Assembly (NCBI GenBank): GCA_003139095.1
Contig: PLHW01000030.1
Span: 513 to 64,512 of the forward strand
Source of the DNA: Acidobacteriaceae bacterium
GTDB taxonomy: Bacteria > Acidobacteriota > Terriglobia > Terriglobales > Acidobacteriaceae
Reading direction: 5' to 3'
Length of the DNA: 64,000 nucleotides
Position 1 is the stretch's first letter. Each line of letters starts with the position of its first letter. Positions 61,243 through 64,000 of the stretch are shown here, piece by piece. The notes under the pieces are model-generated. The model did not search any database and was not told the DNA's origin. It worked only from the letters and a program-made list of their open reading frames with translations. Made by a program: the position numbers and the translations under genes.

Positions 61243-62481
61243 TCACAACAGTTGCATTGGTTGCGGAGATTCTGGCGGTGGGGTGGGGCTTGACTCTCCT
61301 TTGTAGACGCGGGCGATGGCGCGGACGATCTGGCGCATCGGGAGTTCGTCTTTTCCGTTCGCGAAGAAAATCTCACCTTTGCGGGTTCCGCGATAACACC
61401 AGCGTTTAAGGATGGCGAGATGCTCCATGTGCTCCATGAGGCTGGCGGGGCGCGCGGGGAGAAGTGCGTCGAGGGCGGATTGGATGCGGGCTTCCATGGA
61501 TTGCGACTTGGCGTGCTCGGCGGCGGAGAGCGGGAAGATGGCGGGGCCGGCGATGGCGCCGGCATCGACGCGGAAGAGGGCGACGGTTTCGGGCTGTGCG
61601 GAGGGCTGAATAATGAGGGCGCGCATGCGGTCGATGCGCCGCACGGGCTCGGGCATTTGCTGGAGGATGGGCGTGAGCTTTTCGAGGCGGGCGTGGAGGG
61701 CGGCGGCCTGCTCGAAGGCGAGCGACTCAGAGGCGCGATTGCGGTCGGCGGAAATCTGGCGCTTGAGGGATTCGCCGCGCGTGCTGAGGAAGTCTTCAAC
61801 GCGAATGACCTCGTCGCGGTATTCGTCGCGGGTGCAACCCTTGAAGCAGGGAGCGAGGCACATCTTCATTTCGGAGTAGACGCAGCCGGGATGATTCGGG
61901 TCGGGATGGAGGTCTTCGACGCAGCGGCGAATGAGGAAAAAATCTAGCACGTCGTTGATGAATTTTTCGGCAATGGGGCGCGACGGGAAGGGGCCGTAGT
62001 AGAGGTTTCCGCTGGTGAAGCGGCCGAGGCGGGTGGTGATGGAGGCGCGCGGAAATTCGTTTTCGAGATGGAGCTTGGCGAGCGGAGGAAAGCGCAGGCG
62101 CAGGCGTTTGTCATAACTTTTGGGGAAGGCGAGACGCAGGACCTGGTAGAGGAGGAAAGCGGATTCGAAGTCGGAGCCGGTGAGGGAATATTCGATGGAG
62201 TGGACGCGGTCGCGGAGGTTGAGGCGGCGGGAGTGCTCGTCGGGCGGGGAGAGCAGGCGCTCGAGGCGGCGGCGCAAATTGGCGGTCTTGGTGACGTACG
62301 GCTCGGAAGCGGGGTCGGGGCCGCGCAGGAGAAAGACGGCGGAGGCGGCGGGGACGGCGGCGAAGAAATCGTGGCCGGGGCCGGGCGCGAATTGGAGATG
62401 GGTGGCGAGCACAGGGAACTCCGGGTACGGATTCGTCAAAACGGTTACCAGGGGACGCCCATGTTTACACACGGAGTACAC
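61243..62481 (-). CDS. UvrC-like protein lacking the C-terminal endonuclease half
   Basis: This is a 412-residue protein. The N-terminal part resembles a degenerate GIY-YIG module (VFLLRGPDPASEPYVTKTAN, then LRRRLERLLSPP). A UvrC-like middle region follows, with LYYGPFPSRPIAEKFINDVL and the Cys cluster FFLIRRCVEDL, GCVYSEMKMCLAPCFKGC. A UVR-like segment (ESLAFEQAAALHARLEKLTP) is present. The RNase H-like endonuclease and HhH domains of full UvrC (about 600 residues) are absent, as in Cho. It may make only a 3' incision or have another role. It is followed upstream on the same strand by an RNase H gene. Confidence 0.8.
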   Translation of the reverse strand: MYSVCKHGRPLVTVLTNPYPEFPVLATHLQFAPGPGHDFFAAVPAASAVFLLRGPDPASEPYVTKTANLRRRLERLLSPPDEHSRRLNLRDRVHSIEYSLTGSDFESAFLLYQVLRLAFPKSYDKRLRLRFPPLAKLHLENEFPRASITTRLGRFTSGNLYYGPFPSRPIAEKFINDVLDFFLIRRCVEDLHPDPNHPGCVYSEMKMCLAPCFKGCTRDEYRDEVIRVEDFLSTRGESLKRQISADRNRASESLAFEQAAALHARLEKLTPILQQMPEPVRRIDRMRALIIQPSAQPETVALFRVDAGAIAGPAIFPLSAAEHAKSQSMEARIQSALDALLPARPASLMEHMEHLAILKRWCYRGTRKGEIFFANGKDELPMRQIVRAIARVYKGESSPTPPPESPQPMQLL

Positions 62482-62598
62482 GAAGGACGGCCAGAACTTT
62501 CTTGCAGTCTACCCTGAAATTGCCCCCCTTCGCTCAGATGCCATCGAGAAAAAGTCACGCGCTCCCCGGGTGATACCTGGGCGAAGATGCTGGCACGC

Positions 62599-63048
62599 TC
62601 ATGTTTGATGAGGGGCGGTTTCAGGGTGGGGGGAATTTTTGCCGCGGTCCATGGCTTGATTGGCGAGGCGGTCGGCGATCTGGTTGTGCTCGCGGAGAGC
62701 GTGGCGGATTTCGACGTACTCGATCTGCGCGGTGAGGTGCTGGGCCTCATCGTAGAGTTTGCGCAGCTCGGGATGGCGGACTTTGTAGATGCCCTTCATC
62801 TGGCGGACCATGAGCTCGGAGTCGCTGACGATTTTGAGCGAGGGAATGCGGTGGGCGATGGCGAAGCGGAGAGCGGCGAGGAGTCCGTTGTATTCGGCGT
62901 AGTTGTTGGTGCGATGGCCGAGGTACTGGCTGAGTTCGGCGACTTTTTTGCCGTGAGCGTCATGGATGACGACACCGAAGCCGGCGGGGCCGGGGTTGCC
63001 TCGGGCTCCGCCGTCGACGTGGGCGGTGTGGGCTGGGGCGGCGTCCAT
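62599..63048 (-). CDS. ribonuclease HI family protein
   Basis: This 149-residue type I RNase H degrades RNA in RNA-DNA hybrids. The catalytic acids are visible: Asp in HVDGGARGNPGPAGFG, Glu in NNYAEYNGLLAAL, Asp in IVSDSELMVRQMKG, and Asp in HNQIADRLANQAM. It lacks an N-terminal hybrid-binding domain and is close to the compact archaeal/actinobacterial type. It lies 117 bases upstream of the UvrC-like gene, same strand. Confidence 0.9.
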   Translation of the reverse strand: MDAAPAHTAHVDGGARGNPGPAGFGVVIHDAHGKKVAELSQYLGHRTNNYAEYNGLLAALRFAIAHRIPSLKIVSDSELMVRQMKGIYKVRHPELRKLYDEAQHLTAQIEYVEIRHALREHNQIADRLANQAMDRGKNSPHPETAPHQT

Positions 63049-63063
63049 GGGGAAAGTTTACAG

Positions 63064-63110
63064 GATCGGTTCTCAGTTCTCAGTTCTTCTCAGTTCTCAG
63101 TTGTCAGAGC
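63064..63110. repeat. iterated ttctcag repeat
   Basis: Five or more copies of ttctcag(t) with one gttgtcag lie upstream of the RNase H start codon. Confidence 0.65.
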
Positions 63111-63190
63111 GAGAACTTTGACCGCGGAGTACGCGGCGCGCGGTGGACGTGCCCGGGAACGGCGCGCGGGGACTTGATTCGGCGCAGGCA

Positions 63191-63216
63191 CGCGGACAGG
63201 AGTGTCCGCGCCACAC
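63191..63216. repeat. hairpin element CGCGGACAGGAGTGTCCGCG-CCACAC
   Basis: Perfect outer stem CGCGGACA...TGTCCGCG followed by CCACAC, matching the element at 61156 and the one inside the gene at 39323-40939. It lies just after the metallophosphoesterase stop codon. Confidence 0.75.
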
Positions 63217-63223
63217 GAAAAAG

Positions 63224-63979
63224 CTAGCGGCCGGTGGCCAAGCGCGTGGCCAGGCGCGGGGGGAGCTTGGCGGCCAGGATTTTTTCCTGGGCTACGCGGA
63301 GGTTGTAGGGGACGCGGTAGAAGGTGACGACCCAGGCATCGGTGTCGAAGATGGCGAAGGCGGCGCGCCAGTCGCCATCGCGGGGTTGGCCGACGGAGCC
63401 GGGATTGACGAGATAGCGGACATCTTTTCGCAGAGGCCAATCGGAGGATTCGGGCCGACCGATGGTGCGATAGCCGGGGCGGTAGGCTTCGCTGATTTCG
63501 CCTTGGAGCATGAATCCGCCCTGAAGGTGAGTGTGGCCGAAGAAGGTGACAGGGACGGGGTTGGTGATGAGGGGCTCGATGGCATCGCGTACGCTGACCA
63601 TGTATTCGTCTTCGTCGAGCGCGGAGCCGTGGACGAACTGGATGCCGGGGAACTCGTCGAGGCGGATGGGACCTTGCGGAAGAGAGCGGAGCCAGTCGAG
63701 ATTGGCGCGGGTAAGCTGGTCGCGGGTCCAGAGTGTGGCGAGGCCGGCGACGGGATTGAAGTCTTCGAGATCCATGAGGCCACTGACGGCCCTGTCATGA
63801 TTGCCGCGGACGAAAACTTTGCCGAGCTCGCGGGCGCGGGCGATGACCTCGTTGGGATTGCCGCCATAGCCGACCGTGTCTCCGAGGTTGACGACGAGAT
63901 CGTGAGGGGGAGCGGCCGCGAGGCAGGCGTCGAAGGCCTCGAGGTTGCTGTGGATATCGCTGAGTAGAAGGATGCGCAC
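63224..63979 (-). CDS. calcineurin-like metallophosphoesterase
   Basis: This 251-residue protein belongs to the YfcE/MJ0936-like family. The metal-binding motifs are all present: LLSDIHSNLEAF, VVNLGDTVGYGGNP, VRGNHDRAV, and the late FFGHTHLQGGF with another His-containing pair. A PGSVGQPRDGD motif near the C-terminus is typical. It is a probable phosphodiesterase or phosphatase in the cytoplasm. The gene is complete, starting at an ATG 21 bases from the right edge. Confidence 0.92.
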   Translation of the reverse strand: MRILLLSDIHSNLEAFDACLAAAPPHDLVVNLGDTVGYGGNPNEVIARARELGKVFVRGNHDRAVSGLMDLEDFNPVAGLATLWTRDQLTRANLDWLRSLPQGPIRLDEFPGIQFVHGSALDEDEYMVSVRDAIEPLITNPVPVTFFGHTHLQGGFMLQGEISEAYRPGYRTIGRPESSDWPLRKDVRYLVNPGSVGQPRDGDWRAAFAIFDTDAWVVTFYRVPYNLRVAQEKILAAKLPPRLATRLATGR

Positions 63980-64000
63980 GGCGAAGGGAGGATTATAGCG

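Overview
The window looks like chromosomal DNA of a high-GC Gram-negative bacterium, most probably an acidobacterium (Acidobacteriota, Terriglobia-like). The placement is an inference. It rests on the GloVer-type tandem-repeat protein, several secreted M28/S9 peptidases, system II (ResB/CcsA) cytochrome c maturation with very large multiheme cytochromes, and a hairpin repeat of the GGACAAGAGTGTCC type that I associate with these genomes. I saw no rRNA, complete tRNA, CRISPR array, phage or transposase gene.

Layout. 1-22 kb is mostly housekeeping: the 3' part of rpoC, a YihY/BrkB membrane protein, pyruvate kinase, an alpha/beta hydrolase, a rhomboid protease, an M28 peptidase, a LysW-like zinc-ribbon protein, two small secreted carboxypeptidase-regulatory-like proteins, an ankyrin protein, a six-domain ribosomal protein S1 with a long Ala/Pro-rich N-terminus, a HIT hydrolase, an MFS transporter, an S9 peptidase, a sensor kinase, and resB-ccsA for haem attachment to cytochromes c.

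22-51 kb is the most interesting part. It is a multiheme cytochrome / extracellular electron transfer locus. In order it has a 16-haem cytochrome, an NHL beta-propeller, two tandemly duplicated tetrahaem cytochromes with duplicated leaders, a SurA/parvulin-type prolyl isomerase, an outer-membrane beta-barrel, a second NHL propeller, a 12-haem cytochrome (eleven CXXCH plus one CX3CH), three multi-spanning membrane proteins of probable GT-C type, and a third tetrahaem paralogue on the opposite strand. After these come an SGNH-like protein, an MBOAT acyltransferase, an acyl-AMP ligase and a carrier protein, which together form a Dlt-like set, and then an octahaem cytochrome fused to five chitobiase-C-terminal-like repeats. 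CRP/FNR-type palindromes lie upstream of the 16-haem and octahaem genes, with a variant upstream of the barrel. The combination of small repeated-fold cytochromes, a prolyl isomerase, beta-propellers, a barrel and dedicated haem ligation resembles the companion sets known for cytochrome nanowires and porin-cytochrome conduits in Geobacter. Here it occurs in a different arrangement with added membrane glycosyltransferase-like and acyl-transfer genes.

51-64 kb holds a GloVer protein, two more M28 peptidases, a patatin-like lipase with two cyclic-nucleotide-binding domains, an antitoxin/PIN pair with a truncated toxin, an FHA-adenylate cyclase, a UvrC-like protein without its C-terminal nuclease half, a type I RNase H and a metallophosphoesterase.

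A second theme is short iterated intergenic repeats of several unrelated sequences. Some of these, and one hairpin element, appear to have entered coding regions in frame.
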